A stretch of DNA of 64,000 nt from Allobosea sp. Lineage in GTDB: Bacteria > Pseudomonadota > Alphaproteobacteria > Rhizobiales > Beijerinckiaceae. This document shows, piece by piece, positions 41,832 through 50,992 of this stretch. The notes under the pieces are model-generated. The model was not told where the DNA came from. It did not search any database and saw only the letters and a list, made by a program, of their open reading frames with translations. Position 1 is the stretch's first letter, and each line of letters starts with the position of its first letter. The DNA is taken from positions 186,001 to 250,000 of the forward strand of contig JAAEQB010000058.1 in the NCBI GenBank assembly GCA_024231975.1. The letters are read 5' to 3'. Position numbers and translations under genes: made by a program.

Positions 41832-43595
41832 ATGTCATCTAGCACGTCGCTCACCGAGGAGTTGCTGCCCTTGCCGTCCCGCCGCCCTGAAGAATTGCGC
41901 AGCGCGCGCTGGTATTCGGCCGAGGGCATGCGCGCCTTCGCCCATCGCCAGCGCATGCAGCAGATGGGCCTGCGCCGCGAGGAGTTCATGGGCCGGCCCG
42001 TGATCGCGATCCTCAACACCTGGAGCGATCTCTCGCCCTGTCATGCGCATCTGCGCGAGCGCGCCGAGGCGGTGAAGCGCGGGATCATCCGCGCCGGCGG
42101 CCATCCGGTCGAATTGCCGGCCCTGTCGCTCGGCGAGGTCATGGTGAAACCAACCACCATGCTCTACCGCAACCTCCTCGCCATGGAGGCAGAGGAGCTG
42201 CTGCGCCAGCACCCGATCGACGGCGCCGTGCTGCTCGGCGGCTGCGACAAGACCACGCCGGGCCTGTTGATGGGCGCGCTCAGCATGGACCTGCCGGCGA
42301 TCTTCTGCCCGGCGGGGCCGATGCTCAACAGCAGCTGGCGCGGCACGCGCGTCGGCGCCGGCACGCACACCATGAAATACTGGAACGAGTACCGCGCCGG
42401 GAAGCTCAGCGAGACGGAGCTGGTCGAGATCGAGGGCATCTCGACGCGCTCGCCCGGCACCTGCAACACCATGGGCACGGCCTCGACGATGACCTCGATC
42501 GTCGACGCGCTTGGGCTGACGCTACCCTTCGCCTCCAGCATCCCGGCCATGGATTCCGCCCATACCCGCATGGCCTCGGCCTGCGGCGAGCGGATCGTCG
42601 AGATGGCCTGGGAGGACCTCAAGCCCTCGCGGCTGCTGACGCAGGGCTCGGTGCGCAACGCGCTCCATGTCGATGTCGCCCTATCGGGCTCGACCAATGC
42701 GGCGATCCATTTCATCGCCATCGCTAGGCGGGCTGGCCTGTCGATCTCGCTCGACGATTTCGACGCTATCGCCCGGCAGACGCCGATCCTCGCCAATGTC
42801 TTCCCGGCCGGGAACTTCCTGATGGAGGATTTCTACTTCGCCGGCGGCCTTGGCGGGCTGATGTCGCGGCTGACGGATCGGCTCGACCTTGGCGCCCGCA
42901 ACGTCCTCGGCCAGACGCTCGGCGAAGCCTTGGAACGGGCGCAGATCGTCGACGAGGATGTCATCCGCCCGCTCTCGAACCCGGTCAGCGCGATGCCCGC
43001 CATCGCCGTGCTGCACGGCAACCTCGCCCCGAACGGCGCCGTCATCAAGCCGTCCGCCGCGACCCCTGAGCTGCTGGTCCATCGCGGCAAGGCGGTCGTC
43101 TTCGACGGCCCCGCCGCCCTCGCCAAGGGTGTCGAGGATCCCGATCTCGATGTCGACGAGACCAGCGTGCTCATCCTGCGCGGCGCCGGCCCGGTCGGCG
43201 CGCCCGGCATGCCGGAATGGGGAGCCCTCGCCCTGCCGAAGAAGCTGCTCGCCAAGGGCGTGCGCGACATGGTCCGCATCTCCGATGCGCGCATGAGCGG
43301 CACCCATTACGGCACCTGCGTGCTGCATGTCGCACCGGAATCGCATGTCGGCGGGCCGCTCGCCTTGGTCCAGACCGGCGATGAGATCGTGCTCGACGTG
43401 CCCAACCGCCGCCTCGACATGCTGGTCGACGAGGCCGAGCTTGATCGGCGCCGTGCCGCCTGGAAGGAGCCACCGCCGCTCTATGGCCGCGGCTACGGCA
43501 TGCTGTTCCAGCGCACGGTGACGCAGGCCGACAAGGGCTGCGATTTCGACTTCCTCGAGCACGGCCCACCCACGGCCGAGCCGGGCATCTTCTGA
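41832..43595 (+). CDS. IlvD/Edd-family sugar-acid dehydratase, L-arabinonate dehydratase-like
   Basis: A 587-residue dehydratase that converts an aldonate to a 2-keto-3-deoxy acid. Counting from ATG 41832, the cluster cysteines are C70 (SPCHAHL), C138 (GGCDKTTPG) and C211 (SPGTCNTMG), with K140 beside C138 and a catalytic-type serine S489 in RMSGTHYGT. This spacing equals that of the [2Fe-2S] L-arabinonate dehydratase of Rhizobium leguminosarum (C59, C127, C200, K129, as I recall), shifted by 11. The gene is thus a catabolic aldonate dehydratase, not the biosynthetic IlvD. ATG 41823 is an alternative start. Substrates could include L-arabinonate, D-fuconate or L-galactonate. Confidence 0.88.
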   Translation: MSSSTSLTEELLPLPSRRPEELRSARWYSAEGMRAFAHRQRMQQMGLRREEFMGRPVIAILNTWSDLSPCHAHLRERAEAVKRGIIRAGGHPVELPALSLGEVMVKPTTMLYRNLLAMEAEELLRQHPIDGAVLLGGCDKTTPGLLMGALSMDLPAIFCPAGPMLNSSWRGTRVGAGTHTMKYWNEYRAGKLSETELVEIEGISTRSPGTCNTMGTASTMTSIVDALGLTLPFASSIPAMDSAHTRMASACGERIVEMAWEDLKPSRLLTQGSVRNALHVDVALSGSTNAAIHFIAIARRAGLSISLDDFDAIARQTPILANVFPAGNFLMEDFYFAGGLGGLMSRLTDRLDLGARNVLGQTLGEALERAQIVDEDVIRPLSNPVSAMPAIAVLHGNLAPNGAVIKPSAATPELLVHRGKAVVFDGPAALAKGVEDPDLDVDETSVLILRGAGPVGAPGMPEWGALALPKKLLAKGVRDMVRISDARMSGTHYGTCVLHVAPESHVGGPLALVQTGDEIVLDVPNRRLDMLVDEAELDRRRAAWKEPPPLYGRGYGMLFQRTVTQADKGCDFDFLEHGPPTAEPGIF

Positions 43596-43632
43596 TGAAG
43601 GGGCTTTTTCTGCGAAACGCCGGTCGCCCGAA

Positions 43633-43786
43633 CTCCTCCCTTCCCCCTTGCGAGGAAGGGTATGGGGATGGGGGGCGAACGACTGGGCGAGCGAGAGCTT
43701 GTAGAAGCGGATCGGCCCAGTTTCCGGGCAGTTCGCCTGGACTTTGCGCCCCCCGCCCCGATCCCCTCCCCACAAGGGGGAGGGGT
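43633..43786. repeat. Long inverted repeat with CCCCTCCCC-type arms (copy A)
   Basis: The left arm contains TTCCCCCTTGCGAGGAAGGG then GGGGATGGGGGGCGAA; the right arm is its imperfect inverse ending CCCTCCCCACAAGGGGGAGG. Each arm also forms its own small hairpin. It lies between the dehydratase gene and the LacI gene. Confidence 0.85.
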
Positions 43787-43818
43787 CCCCGCACCCCTTC
43801 TTGTTTCGCAGGGGAATC

Positions 43819-44874
43819 ATGAAGGGCGGGAAGGGAACCGAGGGAACGAAACCAGCGCTGCGTGAGCGCTCCGGCACGGCACGGCCGCGCATGGCCGATG
43901 TCGCGCGCATCGCCGGCGTCTCGACCGCGACTGTCTCGCGCGCGCTGCGCCAGCCCGAGCTCGTCTCGCCGGAGGTTCGCGGCAAGATCGCCGCGGCGGT
44001 CGAGCACCTCTCCTACCGGCCGAACCTGATGGCCGGCGCGCTCGCCAGCGCCCGCAGCAAGACGATCGGCGTGATCATCCCCTCGATGATCAACGCCTTC
44101 TTCTCGGTGACGCTGGAGGCGATCGAGGAAGGCCTGGCCGGCGCCGGCTACCAGCTCCTGATCGGCAACAGCCATTACGAGCTCGAGACCGAGGAGCGGC
44201 TGATCGCCTCGATGCTGGCCTGGTCACCTGCGGCGCTGGTCATCACCGGCTGCCGGCACAGCCGCGGCGCGATGCGCGCCTTGCTCGACACCGATGTGCC
44301 GATCGTCGAGATGTGGGAATTGACCGACAATCCGATCGACACCGCCATCGGTTTCTCCCAGCGCGATATCGGCGTCGCAGTCGCCCGGCATTTCAAGGAG
44401 CGCGGCGCCAGGCGGCTCGGCTTCGTCGGCGCCATGCACCAGCGCGACTACCGGGCCGATGCCAGGCGGGCCGGCTTCTTCGAGACGGCATTGAGCGTCG
44501 GCTACGAACCTCCGGCCGAGGTGCAGCTCCCCGGCCTGCCGACCTCGGTCAGAGGCGCCAAGGCCTTCTCCGAGCTGATGGCGGCGCATCCCGATGTCGA
44601 CGCCGTGCTCTGCACCAACGATATCGTTGCGCTCGGTGCGCTGTTCGAGGCGCAGCGGCTGGGCTGGTCGGTGCCGGACCGGCTGAAGATCTGCGGCGTC
44701 GGCGATGTCGATTTCGCCGCCGCCTGCGAGCCCGGCCTCAGCACGGTCAGCCTGCCGCGGCGGGCGATCGGCCTGAAGATTGCCGAGGTCCTGCGCGAGC
44801 GCATCGCCGGCAACCTGCCGACCGGCGGCGTCCACGATCTCGGCTTCGAGCTGGTGAGGCGGGGCAGCACGTGA
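43819..44874 (+). CDS. LacI-family transcriptional regulator
   Basis: A 351-residue repressor-type protein. The HTH with hinge helix is at about 26-75 (ADVARIAGVSTATVSRAL, then SYRPNLMAGALAS), followed by the sugar-binding core with TNDIVALGALF. An unusually long basic tail of 24 residues precedes the HTH; M25 would be an alternative start (43891). It follows the aldonate dehydratase after the copy A repeat, so it may be co-transcribed. The two LacI-type operators at 33325 and 41724 are its likely sites, making it the local controller of the sugar-acid regulon. Confidence 0.92.
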   Translation: MKGGKGTEGTKPALRERSGTARPRMADVARIAGVSTATVSRALRQPELVSPEVRGKIAAAVEHLSYRPNLMAGALASARSKTIGVIIPSMINAFFSVTLEAIEEGLAGAGYQLLIGNSHYELETEERLIASMLAWSPAALVITGCRHSRGAMRALLDTDVPIVEMWELTDNPIDTAIGFSQRDIGVAVARHFKERGARRLGFVGAMHQRDYRADARRAGFFETALSVGYEPPAEVQLPGLPTSVRGAKAFSELMAAHPDVDAVLCTNDIVALGALFEAQRLGWSVPDRLKICGVGDVDFAAACEPGLSTVSLPRRAIGLKIAEVLRERIAGNLPTGGVHDLGFELVRRGST

Positions 44875-44888
44875 GCCCGCCACTGCGC

Positions 44889-46022
44889 CTACGCCGCGCG
44901 CGCGACGATCTCGTCCAGATCGCCGGAAAGGCCGATGCCCGGCCGCTGGCTCAGCGTCACCCGGCCTCCCGAAAGCGGCATCAGGCCGGCGACGAGGTTG
45001 TCGCGCAGTGGGTTCGGGTTCGTGTCGATCTCCAGCAGGCCCTCGCCGCCCGCCGCCGCCAGCAGATGGGCGGAGGCGAGCAGGCCGACGCCGCCGCCGA
45101 GATAATGCGGGCAGTAGGTCAGGCCGGCCGCGCGAGCAGCCCGGGCCACCGCGAGGCAACCGCTCAGGCCGCCCCATTTCGCCGCATCCGGCTGCACGAA
45201 GCGGAAGAGCCCCGAGGCAATGGCCGCCTCGAATTCCGCGACCGCGTTCATGTTCTCGCCGGCCGCGATCGCGATCGGCATCGCCTCGTGCAGAGCGAGC
45301 CATTCATCGAGCGGGCGGTCGGCCCGCAAGGGCTCCTCCAGCCAGTCCAGACGGTAGCCGGCGAAGCGCCTGCCATGCGCGATCGCCTGGTCGAGGCCCC
45401 AGCCCTGATTGGCGTCGATCATCAGGCGCCGATCGCCGATCGCGCCGCGTATCGCGTCGAGCGATTTCGTATCGGTCTCCGTGCCGAAGCCGACCTTCAG
45501 CTTGAAGCATTCATGCCCTCGCGCCAGCTCCCGCGTCGCGACCTCGGCCGGCGCTTCCGGGCCGATGCCGCTGGCATAGGCGCCGACCGAGCCCAGCGCC
45601 TGCTCGTCGAGATAGGCATAGAGCGGCTGCCCCGCGCGCCGCGCCGCCAGGTCATGGCAGGCGATGTCGAGTCCGGCGCAGACTTGCCGCAACGGCCCCC
45701 ATTCGCCGGACTGGATGGCGAGGACATGCAGCTTGTCCATCAGCCGCGCGAAGACCTCGCCAACCGGCAAGGGCGAGAGCTGCTGGAGCAACGGCCCGGC
45801 CGTCTCCAGCACGAGACGCGCCCTGTGCTCGGCCCCAACCGAGGGGAAGTTGCACCAGATTTCGCCGAGGCCGCGATGGCCACTGGAGTCCTCGACCTCG
45901 ACGAAGACCGCCGGTCGGTCGCGCATGATGCCGAAGGAGGTCCGCACATGCGTCTCGATCGGTGCGCGCACCGCCACCGCCCTCACAGCGACGATGGCGA
46001 CCTCATCCGACGGGTAGGCCAT
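44889..46022 (-). CDS. Enolase-superfamily sugar-acid dehydratase (mandelate racemase/muconate lactonizing type)
   Basis: A 377-residue enzyme with capping domain (1-130) and TIM barrel. Catalytic residues are visible: K174-x-K176 (FKLKVG), metal ligands D203 (IDANQGW), E229 or E230 (LEEPL) and E256 (AGENM), and a D279/H306 dyad (VQPDAAKWGG, CPHYLGGG). KxK plus His-Asp is the combination of several acid-sugar dehydratases such as the tartrate group. It provides a second dehydratase besides the IlvD/Edd enzyme. It is divergent from the aldolase gene (110 bp apart) and convergent with the LacI gene. Confidence 0.9.
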   Translation of the reverse strand: MAYPSDEVAIVAVRAVAVRAPIETHVRTSFGIMRDRPAVFVEVEDSSGHRGLGEIWCNFPSVGAEHRARLVLETAGPLLQQLSPLPVGEVFARLMDKLHVLAIQSGEWGPLRQVCAGLDIACHDLAARRAGQPLYAYLDEQALGSVGAYASGIGPEAPAEVATRELARGHECFKLKVGFGTETDTKSLDAIRGAIGDRRLMIDANQGWGLDQAIAHGRRFAGYRLDWLEEPLRADRPLDEWLALHEAMPIAIAAGENMNAVAEFEAAIASGLFRFVQPDAAKWGGLSGCLAVARAARAAGLTYCPHYLGGGVGLLASAHLLAAAGGEGLLEIDTNPNPLRDNLVAGLMPLSGGRVTLSQRPGIGLSGDLDEIVARAA

Positions 46023-46132
46023 GTCTTCAACACTCCGGCTCGTCCTCCTGCCGGCTTAGACCGCGCCTGCGGCCATGCGCCAGCCTTTTCACATCCACCG
46101 ACCAGACCTCGCCATCTCCGGGAGAAACGCCC

Positions 46133-46945
46133 ATGACCGCCAGCGACAGCCACGCCACCCGGCCGAACCCCTTTCGCGAGGCAATGCGCCAGGGCCGCCC
46201 GCTCGTCGGCATCTGGTCGATGCTGAACAGCGTCGATGCGACGGAAGCGCTCGGCTGGTCGGGCTATGACTGGCTGCTGGTCGACGGCGAGCACGCGCCG
46301 GTCGCGCTGCATGACGCGATGGCGCATTGCCGCGCCATCGCCGCGACGCCGACCATCCCGATCGTGCGGCTGCTCTGGAATGATCCGCTGCTGATCAAGC
46401 AGCATCTCGACGCCGGCATCGCCACGCTGATGCTGCCCTTCGTGCAGACGCCGGAGGAGGCCGCCCGCGCCGTCCAGTCGCTGCGCTATCCGCCGCACGG
46501 CATTCGCGGCATCGCCGCGATGCATCGGGCCAGCCGCTACACGCGCTTCAAGGACTATGCGGCGCAGGCGAGCCAGTCGCTCTTCCTGATCGTCCAGATC
46601 GAGACCAAGGAAGCGCTCGACCGCTGCGAGGAGATCGCCGCGGTGGACGGGGTCGATGCCGTCTTCTTCGGGCCGGGCGATCTTGCCGCCAGCATGGGCA
46701 TGCCCGGCCAGGCCGCCCATCCCGACGTCACAGCCGCGATCGAGGACGGACTCAGGCGCTGCCGGCCGCTCGGCAAGGCGGTCGGCGCGCTCGCCCCCAA
46801 TGACGAGATCTCCGAGCGCCATATCCGCTCGGGCTTCGATTTCGTCTCGGTCGCCAATGATTTCTCGCTGCTGCTGCGCAATGCCGACGCTGCCGCGGCA
46901 CGCTTCCATGGCGTCGCCGAGGGCGTCACGACCAGCAAGGCATGA
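46133..46945 (+). CDS. HpcH/HpaI-family class II aldolase
   Basis: A 270-residue aldolase that cleaves 2-keto-3-deoxy acids to pyruvate and an aldehyde. The catalytic H54 (DGEH), substrate-binding R79 (PIVRLLWND), and metal ligands E157 (IVQIETKEA) and D183 (FGPGDLAASMG) match HpaI spacing. Next to two aldonate dehydratases it is the natural final step of a Dahms-like non-phosphorylative route. ATG 46133 has GGGAGAAA upstream. It overlaps the next gene by 4 nt. Confidence 0.92.
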   Translation: MTASDSHATRPNPFREAMRQGRPLVGIWSMLNSVDATEALGWSGYDWLLVDGEHAPVALHDAMAHCRAIAATPTIPIVRLLWNDPLLIKQHLDAGIATLMLPFVQTPEEAARAVQSLRYPPHGIRGIAAMHRASRYTRFKDYAAQASQSLFLIVQIETKEALDRCEEIAAVDGVDAVFFGPGDLAASMGMPGQAAHPDVTAAIEDGLRRCRPLGKAVGALAPNDEISERHIRSGFDFVSVANDFSLLLRNADAAAARFHGVAEGVTTSKA

Positions 46946-47973
46946 GCGCGATGCGGATCGGCCTCGCAGGGTTCGGCGCCTGGGGGCGCATGCATGCGCG
47001 GATCTATGCGCAACTGCAGGGCGTCGAGCTGGCGGCGATCTTCTGCCATGGCGACGCGACCGCCGAAGCGGCCGTCTCCGCTTATCCCGGTGCTGCGCAC
47101 GTCCGCAGCTTCGAGGATCTGATCGCCCTGCCGCTCGATGTCGTCGCGATCGCCGTGCCGAACCATCTGCATGCCCAGCACGCCGTCGCCGCCCTGAAGG
47201 CCGGCAAGCACGTCATCCTGGAAAAGCCGCTCGGCGTCACCCTGGCCGAATGCGACGCGGTCCTCGCGGCGGCGCGGGATAGCGGCCGCAAGGTCGCGGT
47301 CAACCACGAATTGCGGGTCTCGCAGCAATGGCGGCAGGTGCGCGAGATCATCGCCGGTGGCGAGATCGGGCGCTTAACCCACCAGCATCTCTCGCTGTTC
47401 CGCCGCCCCTTCCGGCCGGGCTCCGGCGGCTGGCGGCAGGACGAGGCGCGCGTCGGCTCCTACAGCCTGGAGGAGCTGGTCCACTTCGTCGATCTCGTGA
47501 TGTGGTACGCCAGAGAGAACGGCCTGCCGCATAGTGTGACTGCACGTGCCAGCGACGGCTCGGCGATGCCGCAGACGCTCTCGGCCTTGCTCGACTGGCC
47601 GGACGGCTCGAGCGCGCTGGTGACGCAATGTCTCGCCGGCTTCCAGCACCATTCCCTGCTCGAAATCGCCGGCAGCGCGGGCGCGATCCGCACCAGCTGG
47701 AGCGGCGCCTTCGATCGCGCCGAGCATCCGAGCTTCTCGCTTTGGGTCCAGGCCGCCGATGAGAGCGATGCCCGCGAGCGCCCGATCGCCTTCTCCGGCG
47801 AGCTGTTCGAGCTCGAGCAGAACCTTGCTGTCGCTCTCGCCTCCTTCGCCGGCGAGGGCGAGCCATCGCTCAGCCTGATCGAAGCGCGCAACGCCGTGGC
47901 ACTCTGCCTCGCCATTCAGGAAGCCGGGCGCACGGGTGAGCCGGTCTCGCTCGGTGGCCTGACCACGTCGTAG
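46942..47973 (+). CDS. Gfo/Idh/MocA family oxidoreductase
   Basis: A 343-residue NAD(P)-dependent dehydrogenase. The N-terminal Rossmann motif is GLAGFGAWGRMHA, the catalytic segment is ILEKPLGV, and the substrate domain includes SYSLEELVHFVDLVMW with the conserved Asp/His region. It overlaps the aldolase gene by ATGA, so the two are translationally coupled. It could oxidise the starting sugar to the lactone, or act on the aldehyde or hydroxyacid released by the aldolase. It is only distantly similar to the paralogue at 34429. Confidence 0.9.
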   Translation: MSAMRIGLAGFGAWGRMHARIYAQLQGVELAAIFCHGDATAEAAVSAYPGAAHVRSFEDLIALPLDVVAIAVPNHLHAQHAVAALKAGKHVILEKPLGVTLAECDAVLAAARDSGRKVAVNHELRVSQQWRQVREIIAGGEIGRLTHQHLSLFRRPFRPGSGGWRQDEARVGSYSLEELVHFVDLVMWYARENGLPHSVTARASDGSAMPQTLSALLDWPDGSSALVTQCLAGFQHHSLLEIAGSAGAIRTSWSGAFDRAEHPSFSLWVQAADESDARERPIAFSGELFELEQNLAVALASFAGEGEPSLSLIEARNAVALCLAIQEAGRTGEPVSLGGLTTS

Positions 47974-48333
47974 CGCCTGCGGAATGTAGCCCGGCAGGCC
48001 GGCTTCAGCCCAGGCCATATCGATGCCGCCCGATCAGATCGGTGCCGCATTTTCGGCCGGATCCGATTTTGCGCGAAGTCCTTGCGCGTGAATAAACTCA
48101 ATGACTTAGAGAACACTCAGCCCGCGTGTGCAGCAAGCTTCGCCTGTTCCTGCGATGGGAAGGTTGTGCGGGAGCAGGCCGAGCCTATCGACGATCTCCT
48201 CAAAATGCGCCAGCTTGGTACCGAACGGGACCAACAACAGATCGACACGCAGAGTTCCGGAGATCGCCGCAAGAGCGATGGCGCCCGGCCAACGGGCTGA
48301 CGACACAGCAAGACAACGATGAGGGGAACAGCG
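47974..48333. other. 360-bp intergenic region upstream of the peptide transporter
   Basis: This gap contains the presumed promoter of the peptide-binding protein gene. I see no clear operator. A minus-strand frame reading VDLLLVPFGTKLAHFEE then RLGLLPHNLPIAGTGEA (about 48130-48260) looks protein-like and could be a remnant of a lost gene, but it has no start or stop of its own. Confidence 0.4.
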
Positions 48334-49839
48334 ATGAAACGTATCGTCCTGCTGGCGTCGGCCGCCTTGTTCGGCCTCGCCGCACTTCCAGCACTCGCCC
48401 AATCGCCTTCGACCTTGCGCGTCGGCCTGCAGGAGGACCCCGACGTCCTCGATCCGCACAAGGCGCGCACCTTCGTCGGCCGCATCGTCTTCATGGGGCT
48501 GTGCGACCGGCTCGTCGACATCGATCCCGAGCTGAAGATCATCCCGCGGCTCGCGACCGAATGGTCGTTCTCAGCTGATGGGCTGACGCTGACGATGAAG
48601 CTGCGCAGCGATGCCAAGTTCCATGACGGCGAGAGCTTCAATGCCGAGGCGGCCAAGGCCAATATCGAGCGGGCGATGACGCTGCCGGATTCGCTGCGCA
48701 AATCCGAGCTCGCCTCGGTCGAGAGCGTCAGCGCGCCCGATCCGGCGACGCTGGTCTTCAAGCTGAAGCGCCCGGACGCGACGCTGCTCTCCCAGCTCAC
48801 CGACCGCGCCGGCATGATGCTGTCGCCGAAGAGCCTCGGCCCCGACATCTCGGCCAAGCCGGTCTGCTCCGGCCCCTACCAGTTCGTCGAGCGCGTCCAG
48901 AACGACCGGATCGTGCTGGAGAAGTTCAAGGGACACTGGGAAGCCGACAAGTACCAGTTCGACCGGATCGTCTATCGCGCCATTCCCGACACCACCGTCC
49001 GCCTCGCCAACCTGCGCGCCGGCGAGCTCGACATGCTGGAGCGGCTGGCCCCGACCGATGTGAAATCTGCCCAGGGCGACAAGAGCCTGAAGGTCCAGAG
49101 CACGGCCAATCTCGGCTACCAGGGCATCACCATCAACACCAACCACACCGACGCCGCCAACCAGCCCATGGGCAAGGACAAGCGGGTCAGGCAGGCGCTG
49201 TCGCTGTCGATCGACCGGAAAGTGCTGAGCCAGGTGGTGTTCGAGGGGCTCTATGCGCCGATGAACCAGCCCTTCAACCCCGGCAACCAGTATCTCTCCG
49301 CCGCTTTGCCCGTGCCAGAGCGCGACGTCGCCAAGGCCAAGGCGCTGCTCAAGGAAGCCGGGCAGAGCAAGGTTTCGGTCGAGCTCTTCGTCACCAACAA
49401 CCCGGTCGATGCCCAGCTCGGCCAGGTGATCCAGGCGATGGCCCAGGAAGCCGGCATCGACATCCAGATCCGCTCCAGCGAGTTCGCCAGCCAATTGCGC
49501 GACCAGCAGCAGGGCAAGTTCCAGATGAGCCGGATCGGCTGGTCCGGCCGCATCGACCCGGACGGCAACATCCATCCCTTCGTGACGACCAAGGGCAACC
49601 AGAACGACGGCAAATATTCCAACGCCGAGGTCGACAAGCTGCTCGACGAGGCCCGCACGATCTACGACGTCGCCGAGCGCAAGAAGCGCTACGACGCGGC
49701 CCAGAAGATCCTGCAGGACGAACTGCCGATCGTCTACCTCTACAACCAGACCGTCTTCTTCGCGTTGCGTTCCAATATCCAGGGCTTCGTGATCAATCCC
49801 GACGGTTTGATCCGGCTCTCGGGGCTGAAGCGGTCGTGA
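48334..49839 (+). CDS. Peptide/opine/nickel-type ABC transporter substrate-binding protein (DppA family)
   Basis: A 501-residue periplasmic binding protein of SBP family 5. A Sec signal peptide occupies residues 1-22 (cleavage ALA-QS). The mature protein begins TLRVGLQEDPDVLDPHKART and contains KLRSDAKFHDGESFNAE, characteristic of the DppA/OppA group. ATG 48334 has GAGGGGA upstream. It is followed, after an inverted repeat, by the two permease genes, then gamma-glutamyltransferase and DUF1028 genes, suggesting uptake of gamma-glutamyl peptides or glutathione-like substrates (inference). Confidence 0.92.
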   Translation: MKRIVLLASAALFGLAALPALAQSPSTLRVGLQEDPDVLDPHKARTFVGRIVFMGLCDRLVDIDPELKIIPRLATEWSFSADGLTLTMKLRSDAKFHDGESFNAEAAKANIERAMTLPDSLRKSELASVESVSAPDPATLVFKLKRPDATLLSQLTDRAGMMLSPKSLGPDISAKPVCSGPYQFVERVQNDRIVLEKFKGHWEADKYQFDRIVYRAIPDTTVRLANLRAGELDMLERLAPTDVKSAQGDKSLKVQSTANLGYQGITINTNHTDAANQPMGKDKRVRQALSLSIDRKVLSQVVFEGLYAPMNQPFNPGNQYLSAALPVPERDVAKAKALLKEAGQSKVSVELFVTNNPVDAQLGQVIQAMAQEAGIDIQIRSSEFASQLRDQQQGKFQMSRIGWSGRIDPDGNIHPFVTTKGNQNDGKYSNAEVDKLLDEARTIYDVAERKKRYDAAQKILQDELPIVYLYNQTVFFALRSNIQGFVINPDGLIRLSGLKRS

Positions 49840-49868
49840 CATCGGTCCGGCAGCCGAGCGAGGCGCTT

Positions 49869-50029
49869 TCCTTCCCCCTTGCGGGGAAGGGAGAGGGATG
49901 GGGGGCGTCCCGCCTGGTCGACCGGACCAGGACGGGGTGCCTAGCATCTGCCTTCTCGCATCGCCTTGCGATTGCGCGCGCCGGCTTTTCGCCCCCCACC
50001 CCTAACCCCTCCCCGCAAGGGGGAGGGGA
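49869..50029. repeat. Long inverted repeat with CCCCTCCCC-type arms (copy B)
   Basis: Left arm CTTCCCCCTTGCGGGGAAGG followed by GGGATGGGGGGCG; right arm CGCCCCCCACCCCTAACCCC then TCCCCGCAAGGGGGAGGGG. It lies in the operon gap between the binding-protein and first permease genes. Confidence 0.9.
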
Positions 50030-50047
50030 AATCGGCCAGAGCACGTC

Positions 50048-50992
50048 ATGCTCGCCTTGATCGGCCGCCGTCTCCTGATCGCGATCCCGACCCTGTTCCT
50101 GGTGTCGCTGTTCGTCTTCGCCCTGCAAAGGGCGCTGCCGGGCGACCCGTTCCTGGTCATCGCCGGCGAGGAGCGCGACCCCGAGGTGATCGCGCGCCTG
50201 CGCGAGATCTACCGGCTGGACGATCCGATCGTGGTGCAGTTCTTCGCCTGGCTCGGCCAGGTGATCCAGGGCGATTTCGGCCGCTCCTTGCGCACCGGCG
50301 AGCCTGTGCTCGGACTGATCATCCAGAAGCTCGGCGTCACCTTCCAGCTGGCGGTCGCCTCGATGCTGGTCGCGGTCGGCATCGGCATTCCCGCCGGCAT
50401 CATCGCCGCCAGGCGCAAGGACACGCTCGCCGATTATTCCGCCAGCGCGGTCGCGCTGTTCGGCCTCTCGGTCCCGCATTTCTGGCTCGGCATCATGCTG
50501 ATCCTGCTGGTCTCGGTCGAGTTGCGCTGGCTGCCGGCCTCGGGCTTCGAATCGATCTTCAGCGATCCCAAAGCCGCGATCGAACGGCTGATCATGCCGG
50601 CCTTCGTGCTCGGCGGCGGGCTCGCGGCATCGCTGATGCGCCATACCCGTTCGGCCATGCTCGAAGTGCTGCAATCCGACTATGTCCGGACCGCCCGCGC
50701 CAAGGGCCTCGCCGAGGATGCGGTGATCAACCGGCACGCCCTGCGCAATGCGCTGGTGCCGATCATCACCCTGTCGACGATCCTGTTCGGCGAATTGCTC
50801 GCCGGCGCGGTTCTGACAGAGCAGGTCTTCACCATCCCCGGCTTCGGCAAGCTGATCGTCGACGCCGTCTTCAACCGCGACTATGGCGTCGTCCAGGGCG
50901 TCGTGCTCTGCACCGCGATCGGCTTCATCGCGATGAACCTCCTCGCGGATGTGCTCTACATCCTCGTCAACCCGCGCCTGAGGGACAGCTGA
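50048..50992 (+). CDS. Peptide ABC transporter permease, DppB family
   Basis: A 314-residue inner-membrane permease with six helices. The N-terminal MLALIGRRLLIAIPTLFLVS and the EAA-type loop RTARAKGLAEDAVINRHALRN identify the DppB family. It forms a heterodimer with the DppC-type subunit, whose start codon overlaps this stop (TGATG). It would import peptides captured by the upstream binding protein. Confidence 0.93.
   Translation: MLALIGRRLLIAIPTLFLVSLFVFALQRALPGDPFLVIAGEERDPEVIARLREIYRLDDPIVVQFFAWLGQVIQGDFGRSLRTGEPVLGLIIQKLGVTFQLAVASMLVAVGIGIPAGIIAARRKDTLADYSASAVALFGLSVPHFWLGIMLILLVSVELRWLPASGFESIFSDPKAAIERLIMPAFVLGGGLAASLMRHTRSAMLEVLQSDYVRTARAKGLAEDAVINRHALRNALVPIITLSTILFGELLAGAVLTEQVFTIPGFGKLIVDAVFNRDYGVVQGVVLCTAIGFIAMNLLADVLYILVNPRLRDS

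Noticed and set aside
41832..43595. Biosynthetic dihydroxy-acid dehydratase (ilvD)
   Set aside because: The sugar-catabolic context and L-arabinonate-dehydratase-like residue spacing argue for an aldonate dehydratase.
48117..48857. Minus-strand open frame across the start of the peptide-binding protein gene
   Set aside because: Most of it is antisense to a clear coding gene; only the part upstream of 48334 is reported as a weak curiosity.
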